Shown here: positions 43,601-51,739 of the stretch, one piece after another
How positions within the stretch are numbered: position 1 is the stretch's first letter
Layout of the letters: each line of letters begins with the position of its first letter
NCBI GenBank assembly: GCA_039805565.1
Contig: JBDLTZ010000035.1
Span: forward strand, 1 to 61,391
Reading direction: 5' to 3'
Origin: CALJIC01 sp039805565
Lineage (GTDB): Bacteria > Chloroflexota > Chloroflexia > Chloroflexales > Roseiflexaceae
Length of the DNA: 61,391 bases
Translations under genes and position numbers: made by a program
Notes under the pieces: model-generated
What the model saw: the letters and a program-made list of their open reading frames with translations, nothing else
The model's database searches: none
Told to the model about the DNA's origin: nothing

Positions 43601-43887
43601 CTCGCCGTGTCGTGGTAGGTCACGCGGCGCACTTCGCCGCTGCTCAGCGGCAGCACGTAGACGTCGCCGCCGCCGGTGCGGCTGGAGGTGAAGGCAAGCT
43701 GTGAACCGTCCGGGGACCAGGCCGGCGAGAAGTGACCGGCGGGGTTAGCGGTGATGCGTTCGGCGCTGCCGCCGCCAACCCCTACAATCCATATGTCGCC
43801 GGCGTGGACGAAGGCGACGGTGTCGCCGGTCGGGGAGACAGCCGGTGTGCGGAAGTAGAGGCGCGACGACGTGGGTGTGCTCTGCAT
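40606..43887 (-). CDS. Tricorn-type protease (beta-propeller plus S41 peptidase)
   Basis: The 1093-residue protein resembles archaeal tricorn, which trims peptides made by the proteasome or other proteases. An N-terminal six- or seven-bladed propeller (about 8-300, WSPDGSQLAFTS repeats) and a second one (about 310-650, including ALAPDGKKAAF and YSPDGQWIVYARG) are followed by a Pro/Glu-rich linker (about 545-600, AEEPREEPPAEQ). Next are a PDZ-like domain (about 770-860) and an S41 serine-protease core with His in ELRASHMG and nucleophile Ser in TNESSASNTEMFSEGYR. No signal peptide is evident, so it acts in the cytoplasm. It converges on the SDR pair and has an extended -10 promoter (43928-43936). 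Confidence 0.93.
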   Translation of the reverse strand: MQSTPTSSRLYFRTPAVSPTGDTVAFVHAGDIWIVGVGGGSAERITANPAGHFSPAWSPDGSQLAFTSSRTGGGDVYVLPLSSGEVRRVTYHDTASSVETWSHDGQHIFFTSGRDRQGTAIYRVDATGGTPTYWIGQPYETLAHVAIAPDGSRLAFNSIRDAWWRRGPNPYGGAEIWTVSAEAGAADFERLNDYTGLNRWPLWSPDGAGLFFVSDRDGAENLWYRSLAEGPARRVTSFAEGRLLWPAISLDGRTIVFERDFGIWRLDVASGEVEPIAIRVRPDTKVTPARVQVYSRDFSELALAPDGKKAAFVAHGEVFADFADKETDRDQRQGPAFRVTSTPYRERSVAWSPDSRRLVYTSDRCGDEEVFRYDFITRSETQLTAGGGRKDSPLYSPDGQWIVYARGDDEIRLIAAETGEDRPFARGNFVYGTSFAWSPDSHWLVYTARDANFFSNLYLQRVDEETPRQITFLSNLSVFNPLWAASGRFIVFTTSQYRDESQVARVDLRPTPPQFREVEFEKLFERRAENGERRPGVPERRVDDPPRQPEPTMAAAPAPAELKEPPAEEPREEPPAEQAPPMPPAAEGERARAEPLRPSIEIVFEGIERRLRFLTPIQMDATALCISPDSRDLIFSATVAGKQNLWTLPLDEPRADYPPRQMTSSGGGKSWVQFAPDGKSFFYLDGGLITVRKFPSGDQSHLPVSAEVAIDFHREKLQIFDECWRLLRDHFYDPTFRGLDWSAARTQFAPLVAGAQTTGDLHAIINLMVGELRASHMGVSGGWPVQRHDGYTGLLFDWPEHARSGRLVVSGLVPDSPAALAGGVWPGDELVSVDGLALRPGVSLDMLLQRTIGRRVVLGFRSRHEDGPAREVPLRPVSGDQYDDLRYRGWVYANEAFVHRVSGGRLGYVHIRAMDYESYQRFLADLDSENHSKEGVVVDTRYNGGGHTATFILDVLARRSVLRSAFRDRSAGDAAHIAGNRVLNKPTVLVTNESSASNTEMFSEGYRRLGLGKVVGRPTAGAVIWMNTRRLLDGNIIRLPHLKVATPEGEELEGKGRTVDVDVPLRLGEFPGERDGQLEAAVRTLLEQIDSLS

Positions 43888-43927
43888 AGACCCTCGGCTC
43901 GCTCAGGACGCGGAAGCATAGCAATGC

Positions 43928-43936
43928 ATTATAGCA
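43928..43936 (-). promoter_or_regulatory. Extended -10 (TGC TATAAT) of the tricorn-type gene
   Basis: On the minus strand TGC precedes the consensus TATAAT (43933-43928), 41 bases upstream of the start codon at 43887. No -35 at 16-18 bases. Confidence 0.55.
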
Positions 43937-43958
43937 GAGGGCGCGCCTCCACCCCAGT

Positions 43959-44139
43959 CTAGCTGTCGTCCGAGTCGCTGTCGTCCGAGCCGGCTCCGCC
44001 GCTGTCATCAGTCGGTGCTGGAGCTGTTCGAGCTGTCATCGCTGCTCGTGCTGCTGCTCTGGTTCGAGCTGCTGTTGCTGCCCGTGCTGCTGCTCTGGGC
44101 GGATTTCAGAAAGATGTCAGGTTCAGGTGAGGGGCGCAT
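43959..44139 (-). pseudogene. Ser/Asp-rich low-complexity ORF, apparently frameshifted
   Basis: From ATG 44139 (GGAG nearby) the minus strand encodes MRPSPEPDIFLKSAQSSSTG, then a serine/asparagine-rich tract (SNSSSNQSSSTSSDDSSNSS) and stops at 44008. In the next frame the same pattern continues as DDSGGAGSDDSDSDDS to a stop at 43959, so one base change would join them into a 60-residue Ser/Asp-rich tail. It may be a real short secreted or linker-like tail, a frameshifted gene, or simply low-complexity DNA. The opposite strand reads Leu-rich, a shadow of the Ser codons. The rest of 43888-44284 has only promoters. Confidence 0.35.
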
Positions 44140-44243
44140 CTGTTACATCTCCGCAGGCCAGATCGTCTGTAGGAGTGAGACAGTGGGAACCATTCGGAGA
44201 AGACTGACGTCTCCAACCTACGGGGCGTACCCTGCCTGCTGTT

Positions 44244-44252
44244 TGATATACT
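44244..44252 (+). promoter_or_regulatory. Extended -10 (TGA TATACT) of the SBP-export cassette
   Basis: TG at 44244-44245 and TATACT at 44247-44252, 32 bases ahead of the ATG at 44285; AAGGA lies in between as the ribosome site. No strong -35. Confidence 0.55.
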
Positions 44253-44284
44253 ATTGGTGAAGACTCCTCCTGAAAAGGAATGCC

Positions 44285-47071
44285 ATGCGACGTCTGCTCT
44301 CCCTTCTCGTACTCGCCGCACTGCTGGCCGCATGCGGCGGGCCGGCCGCACCCGCGGGACCCACACCTGTCGTGCCGCAGCCCGGCGTCACGCCCTCGGC
44401 CCCCGGCGAAAGCGAGGGCGCCGTCATCTCATTCGCCGTATGGGACTACGAGCGCTCGGTGTACGAGCCGCTGGCCGACGCATTCATGGCGGAGAACCCC
44501 GGCATCACCGTGGTACTCGTGCCGCTCGACGACATCGCCAACAACCCCGCCGCCACCGGCCCCGAGTCGCCCATCGCCATGCTGCGCCGCATCGTGTCGG
44601 CCGCGGACACCGCGCCGGCGATCGGCCTGGCGCCCGAGGCCTTCGGCACGCCGCTGCTGCTGGACCTCAAGCCGCTGATGGACGCCGACCCGAACTTCAA
44701 GGCGGACGACTTCTACCCCGGCGCGATCGAGCGCTGGACCGTGAAGGGCGGCACCTGGGCGCTCCCGCGCTACTTCTACGTGCAGGCGCTCAACTACAAC
44801 CGCGACCTCTTTAAGCTCGCGAATGTGCCCGAGCCCGAGGCCGGCTGGACCTGGGAGCAGCTCCTGGCGACCGCCGAGCAGGTGAAGGCCGCGGGCGGCG
44901 GCGTGGACCAGACCTACGGCTACCTCGACAACAGTGGCGGGTTCCAGCCGCTCATGGCGATCCTCAAGGAGGCCGGGCTCGACCTGCTGGGCGCGCCGGC
45001 CGGCGAGGTGCGCCTGGACGACCAGCGCATCGCGGACAGCATCGACCGGGTGCGCCAGCTCTACCAGGACGGCGTGCTCTACCAGCCGTACCAGCAGGGG
45101 CCAAACGTCCAGTCGCAGGACCCGGGCGAGCTCGTGAGCCAGGGGCGCGTCGCGATCTGGAGCGACGTCTACATCGCCGGGCCGGACGGCCAGCCCGCGC
45201 AGCCGCAGGGGATCGATGTCGGCCGCGTGCCGTTCCCAGCGGATATGATGGACCCGTGGAGCGGCCCCGGCTCCGGCGGCGAGGGGTTCATGGTCAGCGG
45301 CGGCACATCCTACCCCGCCGAGTCGTGGAAGTGGATCGAGTGGCTCTCGCGCCAGCAGATCGGCCAGCCAGGCGGCGAGCCGGGGCCCATCGATATGCCC
45401 GGCCGTATTCCGGCGCGGCAGGCCCTGGCCGAGCAGACTGGCTTCTGGGAGGCGCTCGACGAGCAGACCGCCGCCGCCTACCGCTGGGCGCTCGCCAACC
45501 CGGCGCCCTACAGCGACCGCCAGCCGGACTACATGACGCTCGGTGCGATCTCCCAGGCTGTCTCGCAGGTGGTGAGCGACCCGAAGGTTGAGACGAGCAA
45601 GGCCCTGGAGGATGCGCAGAAGTGGCTTGACGAGAGCCTGGCGCAGCAGAGCACCACGCCCACCCCCGAGCCGGATACCAGCCCGGTGCTGGTGGCGACA
45701 CCTGAGCCACAGACCGCGCCAGAGGGCGCCACGACGATCACCTTCGCTGTGCCGAACTACAGCCCCTCCGAGATCCGGCGCGTGGTTCGCATGTTCCGTG
45801 AGGAGCGGCCGGACATCTTTGTGCAGATCCAGGCGACCCAGGTCTACACCGGGCCGCTGCTGCTCCAGGACGTGGCGCGCACTGCGGACTGCTTCACCTG
45901 GGGCCAGGTCCCGACCGACGCCGAGATGAAGGCGCTGCTGGATCTCCAGCCGCTGATCGACGCCGACGCTGCCTTCCCGAAGGACGACTACCCGCCGGCG
46001 GTGCTCTCGGTCTACCAGCGCGGCGGGGCCACCTATGGCCTGCCGTCCGCCTTCAACCTGCGCTCGCTCAGCTACAACCGCACGGCCTTCGACGCCGCGG
46101 GCATCGAGACGCCAAATGTGAGCTGGACGCCGCAGGACTTCCTGGCGGCCGCGCAGGCCCTCACCACCGGCGAGGGGGACCAGAAGCAGTACGGCTACGT
46201 GGCGCTGAGCGGCGTCCAGACTGACCTGCTGTTCTTCATCGGCCAGTTCGGCGGCCGCCTCACCAGCGGCAGCGGGCAGGACCTGCGGCCCACCCTCACC
46301 GACCCGAAGACCGTCGAGGCGATCAAGTGGTACCTCGACCTGTCGAAGACCCACGGGGTGCAGCCGCCAGTGCAGATCTACTACAAGCGCGACGACCCCG
46401 GATTCGAGGACAAATCGTTCGAGTACGTGCGCATGGGCCGCGCCGGCATGTGGTTCGACACCGGCTACGGGATGTTCAGCCAGGAGGGCGGCATCGCCGA
46501 CACGCGCATGGGCGGGCCGGGCATCGACCCATCGCAGCCGGCGCCGAGCTTCGAGGTGGGAGTCTCACCCCTGCCGGTGGGTTCCGGCGGGCTACGCAGC
46601 GGCGACTTCTACGCGCGCGGCATGCACATCTCGGCCGGCACCGAGAACGCCCAGGCGTGCTGGGAGTGGCTCAAGTTCCTCTCGAGCGACGTCAGCACGA
46701 TCTACGGCGACTACCCGGCGCGCATCTCGGTGGCGCAGGGCGAGGCCTTCACCTCCCAGGCGTCCCCGGAGCGACTGGAGATCTACGAGGCCAACGCCGA
46801 GCTGCTCAAGCGGCCGGGCCAGCCGGGCGACGACCCGTACGTGCTCTACGGCGGCCAGCTCGACTCGTACTGGTTCTTCAAAGCGATAATGGAACACGTC
46901 AAGGACGACGCCGACCTGGACGCGGGGCTCGCGGAGGCGCAGCGCCTGACCACGGCCTTCACGGAGTGCGTAGCCGAGGGCGAGCGGCCGGCGGTCTGCG
47001 CGCCCAAGGTGGACCCGGACTACCAGGGCTTCAACTTCGAGGACCCCAGCATCTCGATGCCAAAGGGGTAG
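44285..47071 (+). CDS. Lipoprotein with two fused solute-binding domains
   Basis: The 928-residue protein has a lipobox (LLAACGG, Cys17), a Pro-rich spacer, and two tandem extracellular solute-binding domains of the ABC sugar type. The first runs about 45-455 (VISFAVWDYERSVYEPLADAF; WALPRYFYVQALNYNRDLF; WTWEQLLATAEQ). A linker with TPTPEPDTSPV at about 455-475 leads to the second, about 480-915 (TTITFAVPNYSPSEIRRVV; YGLPSAFNLRSLSYNRTAF; SWTPQDFLAAAQ). Both end in typical C-terminal lobes. Two binding proteins in one chain are unusual, and the next genes encode an export-type ABC machine, not an importer. AAGGA precedes ATG 44285. Ligand unknown; it acts at the outer surface. Confidence 0.9.
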   Translation: MRRLLSLLVLAALLAACGGPAAPAGPTPVVPQPGVTPSAPGESEGAVISFAVWDYERSVYEPLADAFMAENPGITVVLVPLDDIANNPAATGPESPIAMLRRIVSAADTAPAIGLAPEAFGTPLLLDLKPLMDADPNFKADDFYPGAIERWTVKGGTWALPRYFYVQALNYNRDLFKLANVPEPEAGWTWEQLLATAEQVKAAGGGVDQTYGYLDNSGGFQPLMAILKEAGLDLLGAPAGEVRLDDQRIADSIDRVRQLYQDGVLYQPYQQGPNVQSQDPGELVSQGRVAIWSDVYIAGPDGQPAQPQGIDVGRVPFPADMMDPWSGPGSGGEGFMVSGGTSYPAESWKWIEWLSRQQIGQPGGEPGPIDMPGRIPARQALAEQTGFWEALDEQTAAAYRWALANPAPYSDRQPDYMTLGAISQAVSQVVSDPKVETSKALEDAQKWLDESLAQQSTTPTPEPDTSPVLVATPEPQTAPEGATTITFAVPNYSPSEIRRVVRMFREERPDIFVQIQATQVYTGPLLLQDVARTADCFTWGQVPTDAEMKALLDLQPLIDADAAFPKDDYPPAVLSVYQRGGATYGLPSAFNLRSLSYNRTAFDAAGIETPNVSWTPQDFLAAAQALTTGEGDQKQYGYVALSGVQTDLLFFIGQFGGRLTSGSGQDLRPTLTDPKTVEAIKWYLDLSKTHGVQPPVQIYYKRDDPGFEDKSFEYVRMGRAGMWFDTGYGMFSQEGGIADTRMGGPGIDPSQPAPSFEVGVSPLPVGSGGLRSGDFYARGMHISAGTENAQACWEWLKFLSSDVSTIYGDYPARISVAQGEAFTSQASPERLEIYEANAELLKRPGQPGDDPYVLYGGQLDSYWFFKAIMEHVKDDADLDAGLAEAQRLTTAFTECVAEGERPAVCAPKVDPDYQGFNFEDPSISMPKG

Positions 47072-47178
47072 TGCGCTAGCCGGACGTTTGCCACATGTTG
47101 TCGAGCTCCCACCCACGCTCTGTGACCTCTGTGGCAAGCGAAACCTATGTTGTAGTGTTAGATCGTAGACATTAAACC

Positions 47179-48780
47179 ATGCTCAAGCATATCCACATCG
47201 TGCTTGTCGCCGTGCTCCTTGCCGCGTGCGGCGGGCCACCGCAGGCCGCCCAGGAGCCGCCAACCCCCACGCCGCTCCCGCCCGACCCCGCGCTCGAGCG
47301 GCCAACCTACACCGTTGAGCAGGGCGAGATCAGCCGCATCTTCGAGGTGACCGGCCGCGTCACCCCGGTGGACCTGGTGCGCCTGGCGTTCAAGCGCGAG
47401 GGGCGCATCAACGTCGTCAATGTCGCGCGCGGCGACAGCGTCAAGGCCGGCGACGTGCTGGCCGAACTGCTGCAGGACGAGGCAGTCAACGAGCTGCGCG
47501 ATGCGGAGGACACCCTGGTGCAGGCCCAGCGCGACCTCGAGAGCGCCCAGAAGGCCCAGGCCAAGGAGATCCGCGAGAAGGAGCTGGGGGTCGAGGAGGC
47601 CCAGGAGACGCTGGCGCTGCTGCTGCCGGGCGGCGAGAAGGACGTGCTGCGGGTGGCGCAGAAGGCGCTCGAGGACGCCCAGCGCGAGCTCCAGCGCACC
47701 CGCGACGATACGTCGTGGGCCAAGACCGGCGCCGAGGAAGGGCTCAAGGCCAAGGCCGACGCGCTCGAGAAGGCCCAGAACGCCTTCAGCGACGCCAAGT
47801 GGGACTGGGAGTGGGTGCAGAAACACGGCACCGACCCGGCCAACCCCTTCACCATCGGCCCCGACGGCGAGAAGATCCCGAACAAGCTCACCGACAAGCA
47901 GAAGCGCGACGTCGAGCAGAAATTCAAGGACTCCGAGGAGGCCATGAAGGCGGCCGAGCTCGGCATCGAGGAGGGGCGCCGCGCGATCGACCGCGCCCGC
48001 GAGGACGAGGTCGTCGGGATCGCCAAGGCCGAGGAGAAGGTGGCCGAGGCCCAGCGCGAGGTGGACAAGCTGCTCGGCGGCAAGGGCAACAAAGAGATCC
48101 AGGACGCCCAGCGCGCCCTTGAGCAGGCCCGCCTCGCGCTCGAGGAGTCCCGCGAGAAGACGCTCAACAGCAACGTCAAAGCGGTGGAGAACGCGCAGCG
48201 CGACCTGGAGCGGGCGCAGAAGAAGGTCGCCGACGGGCAGATCGTCGCGCCGCAGGGCGGCCAGGTGATCGCGATCGCGATCGAGGAGGGCGCCACGGCG
48301 ACCGCCTTCGAGCCGGTGATCGAGGTGGCCGACCCCACCAACCTTGAGTTTGCTGCCACCCTCAACGGCGACCAGATGCGCCAGCTCACCGAGGGCCAGC
48401 CGGCCGAGATTCGCCTGCTCACCCGGCCGGACCTGGCGCTGCCGGCGGTGATCCGGCAGATGCCTGCGCCCTACGGCTCGGGCGGCAGCGGCGCCGTGCG
48501 CGACCGCGACCAGACGACGCGCTTCCAGGTGAGCGACACGATGGGCCAGACGATGACCCCCGGCACGACCGTGGGCCGCATCAGCATCGTGCTGGAGCGC
48601 AAGGAGAACGTGCTCTGGCTGCCGCCCGAGGCCGTGCGCTCGTTCGAGGGCCGCCGCTTCGTGGTGATGCGCGAGGGCGAGCGCGAGCGGCGCATCACGA
48701 TCCGCACCGGCATCGAGACCGAGGCGCAGATCGAGGTGCTCGAGGGGCTCGAGGCAGGAGACGTGGTGGTGGGCCAGTGA
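47179..48780 (+). CDS. HlyD/MacA-type membrane-fusion lipoprotein
   Basis: The 533-residue adaptor has a lipobox (LLAACGGP, Cys17), a barrel-sandwich half (YTVEQGEISRIFEVTGRVTP with GRINVVNVARGDSVKAGDVL), a very long coiled-coil hairpin (about 90-340, repeated AQRDLESAQKAQAKEIREKE-like heptads), the returning half-motif (DGQIVAPQGGQVIAIAIEEG) and a beta-barrel C-terminal region. This is the periplasmic adaptor fold of ABC exporters and MacA, here lipid-anchored. No clear ribosome site precedes ATG 47179. Its stop overlaps the permease GTG by four bases (GTGA), so the two are coupled. Confidence 0.92.
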   Translation: MLKHIHIVLVAVLLAACGGPPQAAQEPPTPTPLPPDPALERPTYTVEQGEISRIFEVTGRVTPVDLVRLAFKREGRINVVNVARGDSVKAGDVLAELLQDEAVNELRDAEDTLVQAQRDLESAQKAQAKEIREKELGVEEAQETLALLLPGGEKDVLRVAQKALEDAQRELQRTRDDTSWAKTGAEEGLKAKADALEKAQNAFSDAKWDWEWVQKHGTDPANPFTIGPDGEKIPNKLTDKQKRDVEQKFKDSEEAMKAAELGIEEGRRAIDRAREDEVVGIAKAEEKVAEAQREVDKLLGGKGNKEIQDAQRALEQARLALEESREKTLNSNVKAVENAQRDLERAQKKVADGQIVAPQGGQVIAIAIEEGATATAFEPVIEVADPTNLEFAATLNGDQMRQLTEGQPAEIRLLTRPDLALPAVIRQMPAPYGSGGSGAVRDRDQTTRFQVSDTMGQTMTPGTTVGRISIVLERKENVLWLPPEAVRSFEGRRFVVMREGERERRITIRTGIETEAQIEVLEGLEAGDVVVGQ

Positions 48781-51629
48781 TCCTCTCTGTGCTCACCACC
48801 GCCATCCGGCGGCTGCGCGCCAACGCAGGGCTGGCACTGTGCGCCCTGGTGGCGCTCATCGCGGCCGTGGCGCTGGCGGTGAGCGTCCCGGTGTACGCCG
48901 AGGGCGCCAGCCTGCGCCTACTGCGCGAGGAGATCGCACAGGTCGAGCGACGCGACGGCCGCAGCCCCTTCGCGCTTCTCTTCCGCTACGTGGGCGCCTG
49001 GGAAGGGCCGCTGGAGTGGGAGCGGGTCAAGCCGGCCGACGACCTGATCGCCGGCAGGGGGGTGCGTGGGCTCGGCCTGCCGCTGGACAGCTTCGCCCGG
49101 CACGCCCGCACCGACCAGCTGCGGCTGTTCCTGCCCCCCACGGCCGGCGGGCAGAACCAGTTCCTCAAGAACGTCACTCTCGGCTTCATCAGCGGGCTGG
49201 ACGCGCAGACGCGGATCGTGGACGGCGCCGCCCCCGAGCCGCTGTACGGCACGCCCTCCGCCACCGCGCCGGTCGAGGTGCTGCTCTCGCGCCAGCTGGC
49301 CGACGAGATGGGCGTCAACGTAGGCGACCGCTTCACCCTGGTGGGTGCGGGCGGCCGCCCGGTCTCGCTGCCGATCGTTGTGACCGGGCTGTGGGCGCCG
49401 GTCAACGCCGCCGACCCGGCCTGGTTCTTCGCGCCGAGCACCCTGAAGGATGTAGTGCTGGTGCCGGAGGAGACCTACACCGGGCCAGTGGCCGGGGCGC
49501 TCCGGAACGAGGTCGGCCAGGTGCTGTGGTTCGCCAGGCTCTCCGGCGCAGGACTCACCGCCGCCGAGGCCGCGCCGCTGCTGAGCCGCGTCGAGGCTAT
49601 CCGCGCCGAGGCCGCGGGGGCCGTGCCGGGGCTGAAGCTGGAGCAGAGCCCAGCCGAGGCGCTGGCGCGCTACCGCGAGGGCGCTCGCCAGCTTACCGTC
49701 CAGCTGCTGGTGTTCAGCGTGCCGATCCTCGGGCTGGTGCTTTACTTCGTCGGCCTGGTGGCCACACTGCTGGTTGGCCGCCAGCGCGCCGAGATCGCCC
49801 TGCTCAAGACGCGCGGCGTGCGCGACGCGCAGATCCTGGGCGTGTACGTGGTGGAGTGGACCCTGCTCGGCGCGCTGGCGCTGGCGGTGGGGCCGCAGCT
49901 CGGCCTGCTGTTCGCGCGGGCGATGGGGCGCACCACCAGCTTCCTCCAGCTGTCGGAGAGCGTTGCGCCGCTGACGCTCGCGCTCACACCGGACGCGCTG
50001 GCCTACGGCGTGGCCGCGGTGCTGATGGCGCTGGCGGCGGCGCTCCTGCCGGCCCTCGGCGCCACCCGCCGGACGCTGGTGGACGAGCAGCAGCAGGCGG
50101 CGCGCGCGCTCCGGCCGCCCCTCTGGCAGCGCCTCTACCTCGACCTGCTGCTGCTGATCCCGCCGGCCTACGGCATCTACCAGCTCCAGCGCAGCGGCGG
50201 CCTGTTCTTCGGCCAGGGCGCGGACCCGTTCGCCAACCCCCTGCTGATGCTGGTGCCGGTGCTGCTCTGCTTCGGCCTCGGGCTGCTGGCGGTGCGCCTG
50301 TTCCCGCTGCTGCTCGAGCTGCTGGCGAGGCTGTCCGCCCGGCCGAACTGGACCGTGCCATTGCTGGTGCTGCGCAATCTGGCGCGCCAGCCGGGCGCCT
50401 ACCGCGGCCCGCTGCTGCTTCTGGTGCTCACCCTCAGCCTCGCGGCGTTCAGCGCCAGCATGGCCGCCACGATCGACGGCGCGCTCCGCACCGCGGTCGC
50501 CTACCAGGTCGGCGCCGACACCCAGCTGCTCGAGACCGGCCAGAGCACCGAGCGACCGCAGCAGGGTCAGGGGCAGCAGGGCCAGGGGCAGGGGCGCAAG
50601 GACATCCAGCAGGAGCCGCGCTTCCTGTTCTACCCCGTCGAGGAGCACCTCGAGGTGCCGGGGATCGAGGCCGTGGCGCGCGTCGGCACCTACGACGCCA
50701 CCCTCCAGCTGGGCGGGGCCAACCGCAACGCCCGCGTGGTGGGGATCGACCGCAGCGACTTCCCGCGGGTGGTGGGGCGCTTCGACCGCACCTGGGCCGC
50801 CGGCGAGCCGCTCGGCGCGCTCATGAACCAGCTCGCGCGCACTTCAGACGGCGTGCTCGTGAGCCGCGACGTGCTGGCGCGCGGCGTGAAGGTGGGCGAC
50901 CGCCTGCCGGTGCTGATGCGGATGTACGGCGACCAGCGCGAGGTGTCGTTCCGCATCATCGGCGCGGTGGACCTGTGGCCGGGGTACTACCCGCAGGATG
51001 GGCCGATCGTGGTGGCGAACCTGAACTACGTGTTCGACCAGATGAGCGGCCAGTACCCGTACGACGTCTGGATCAAGCGCGACCCGCAGGCCGAGCTGGA
51101 AGATATCGTCTCGGGAGTGCGCCAGCGCGGCATCACCGTGGTGGACACCATCGACGCCGCGGAGCTGATCGCGCACGAGCAGGCCCGCCCGAGCCGCCAG
51201 GGGCTGTTCGGCCTCCTGTCGGTGGGGTTTGTCGCGGCAGGCGCCCTGACGCTGCTCGGCTTCCTGCTGGCCGGTCTGATCACGGCGCGGCGGCGGGCGA
51301 TCGAGCTCGGCGTGCTCCAGGCGCTCGGCATGAACGGGCCGCAGGTGGCCCTCGCGCTGATCTTCGAGCAGCTCACGCTGGTGGCGGCAGGCATCGCGGC
51401 TGGCACCGGGATCGGGGCGCTGGCAGCGCGGGTGGTCGTGCCGCTGCTCCAGGTCGGCGCCGGACCCTACCCGGGCACCCCCTCTTACGCGCCGCAGGTG
51501 GCCTGGGAGCAGGTGGCAATCATCTACGCGGTCTTCGGCGTGGCCCTGCTGCTGACGCTGCTCTCGCTCGGCGTGAGCCTCGGCCGCATGCGGCTGTTCC
51601 AGGCGGTCAAGCTCGGGGACGCGAACTAG
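48777..51629 (+). CDS. FtsX/MacB-type ABC permease
   Basis: The 950-residue permease has two FtsX-like membrane modules. After a first helix (about 18-40) lies a large extracytoplasmic MacB-PCD-like domain (about 45-300), three helices with a conserved RRQRAEIALLKTRGVRDAQILG-like loop (about 310-440), a second extracytoplasmic domain (about 540-800, DRLPVLMRMYGDQREVSFRIIG) and three C-terminal helices (LLSVGFVAAGALTLLGFLLA; ELGVLQALGMNGPQVALALI). The paired module layout resembles LolC/MacB-type exporters fused into one chain. It starts at GTG 48777, overlapping the adaptor stop. A low-complexity Gln/Gly stretch (QQGQGQQGQGQ) sits near 600. Confidence 0.9.
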   Translation: MILSVLTTAIRRLRANAGLALCALVALIAAVALAVSVPVYAEGASLRLLREEIAQVERRDGRSPFALLFRYVGAWEGPLEWERVKPADDLIAGRGVRGLGLPLDSFARHARTDQLRLFLPPTAGGQNQFLKNVTLGFISGLDAQTRIVDGAAPEPLYGTPSATAPVEVLLSRQLADEMGVNVGDRFTLVGAGGRPVSLPIVVTGLWAPVNAADPAWFFAPSTLKDVVLVPEETYTGPVAGALRNEVGQVLWFARLSGAGLTAAEAAPLLSRVEAIRAEAAGAVPGLKLEQSPAEALARYREGARQLTVQLLVFSVPILGLVLYFVGLVATLLVGRQRAEIALLKTRGVRDAQILGVYVVEWTLLGALALAVGPQLGLLFARAMGRTTSFLQLSESVAPLTLALTPDALAYGVAAVLMALAAALLPALGATRRTLVDEQQQAARALRPPLWQRLYLDLLLLIPPAYGIYQLQRSGGLFFGQGADPFANPLLMLVPVLLCFGLGLLAVRLFPLLLELLARLSARPNWTVPLLVLRNLARQPGAYRGPLLLLVLTLSLAAFSASMAATIDGALRTAVAYQVGADTQLLETGQSTERPQQGQGQQGQGQGRKDIQQEPRFLFYPVEEHLEVPGIEAVARVGTYDATLQLGGANRNARVVGIDRSDFPRVVGRFDRTWAAGEPLGALMNQLARTSDGVLVSRDVLARGVKVGDRLPVLMRMYGDQREVSFRIIGAVDLWPGYYPQDGPIVVANLNYVFDQMSGQYPYDVWIKRDPQAELEDIVSGVRQRGITVVDTIDAAELIAHEQARPSRQGLFGLLSVGFVAAGALTLLGFLLAGLITARRRAIELGVLQALGMNGPQVALALIFEQLTLVAAGIAAGTGIGALAARVVVPLLQVGAGPYPGTPSYAPQVAWEQVAIIYAVFGVALLLTLLSLGVSLGRMRLFQAVKLGDAN

Positions 51630-51635
51630 GGGAGG

Positions 51636-51721
51636 TGTGGAGGGCACTGCCCTCCACAGACCTTATCGTTGCCGCCGCTACGCGGCGGAGGGAGGGGTTA
51701 TTGGGGAGGTTGCACCTCCCC
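51636..51721. repeat. Three consecutive hairpins inside the export operon
   Basis: Stems: TGTGGAGGGCA with TGCCCTCCACA (51636-51646, 51648-51658); CCGCCGC with GCGGCGG (51672-51688); GGGGAGGT with ACCTCCCC (51703-51710, 51714-51721). They fill the gap between the permease stop and the first ATPase start and may attenuate or stabilise the message. A ribosome site for the ATPase could be sequestered in the last stem. Confidence 0.6.
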
Positions 51722-51739
51722 AAGCCCCACGCTGCATAT

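Noticed and set aside
44015..44260. Leucine-rich plus-strand open frame that looks like a membrane protein
   Set aside because: It is the reverse of a Ser-codon repeat; Leu runs arise automatically and there is no ribosome site.
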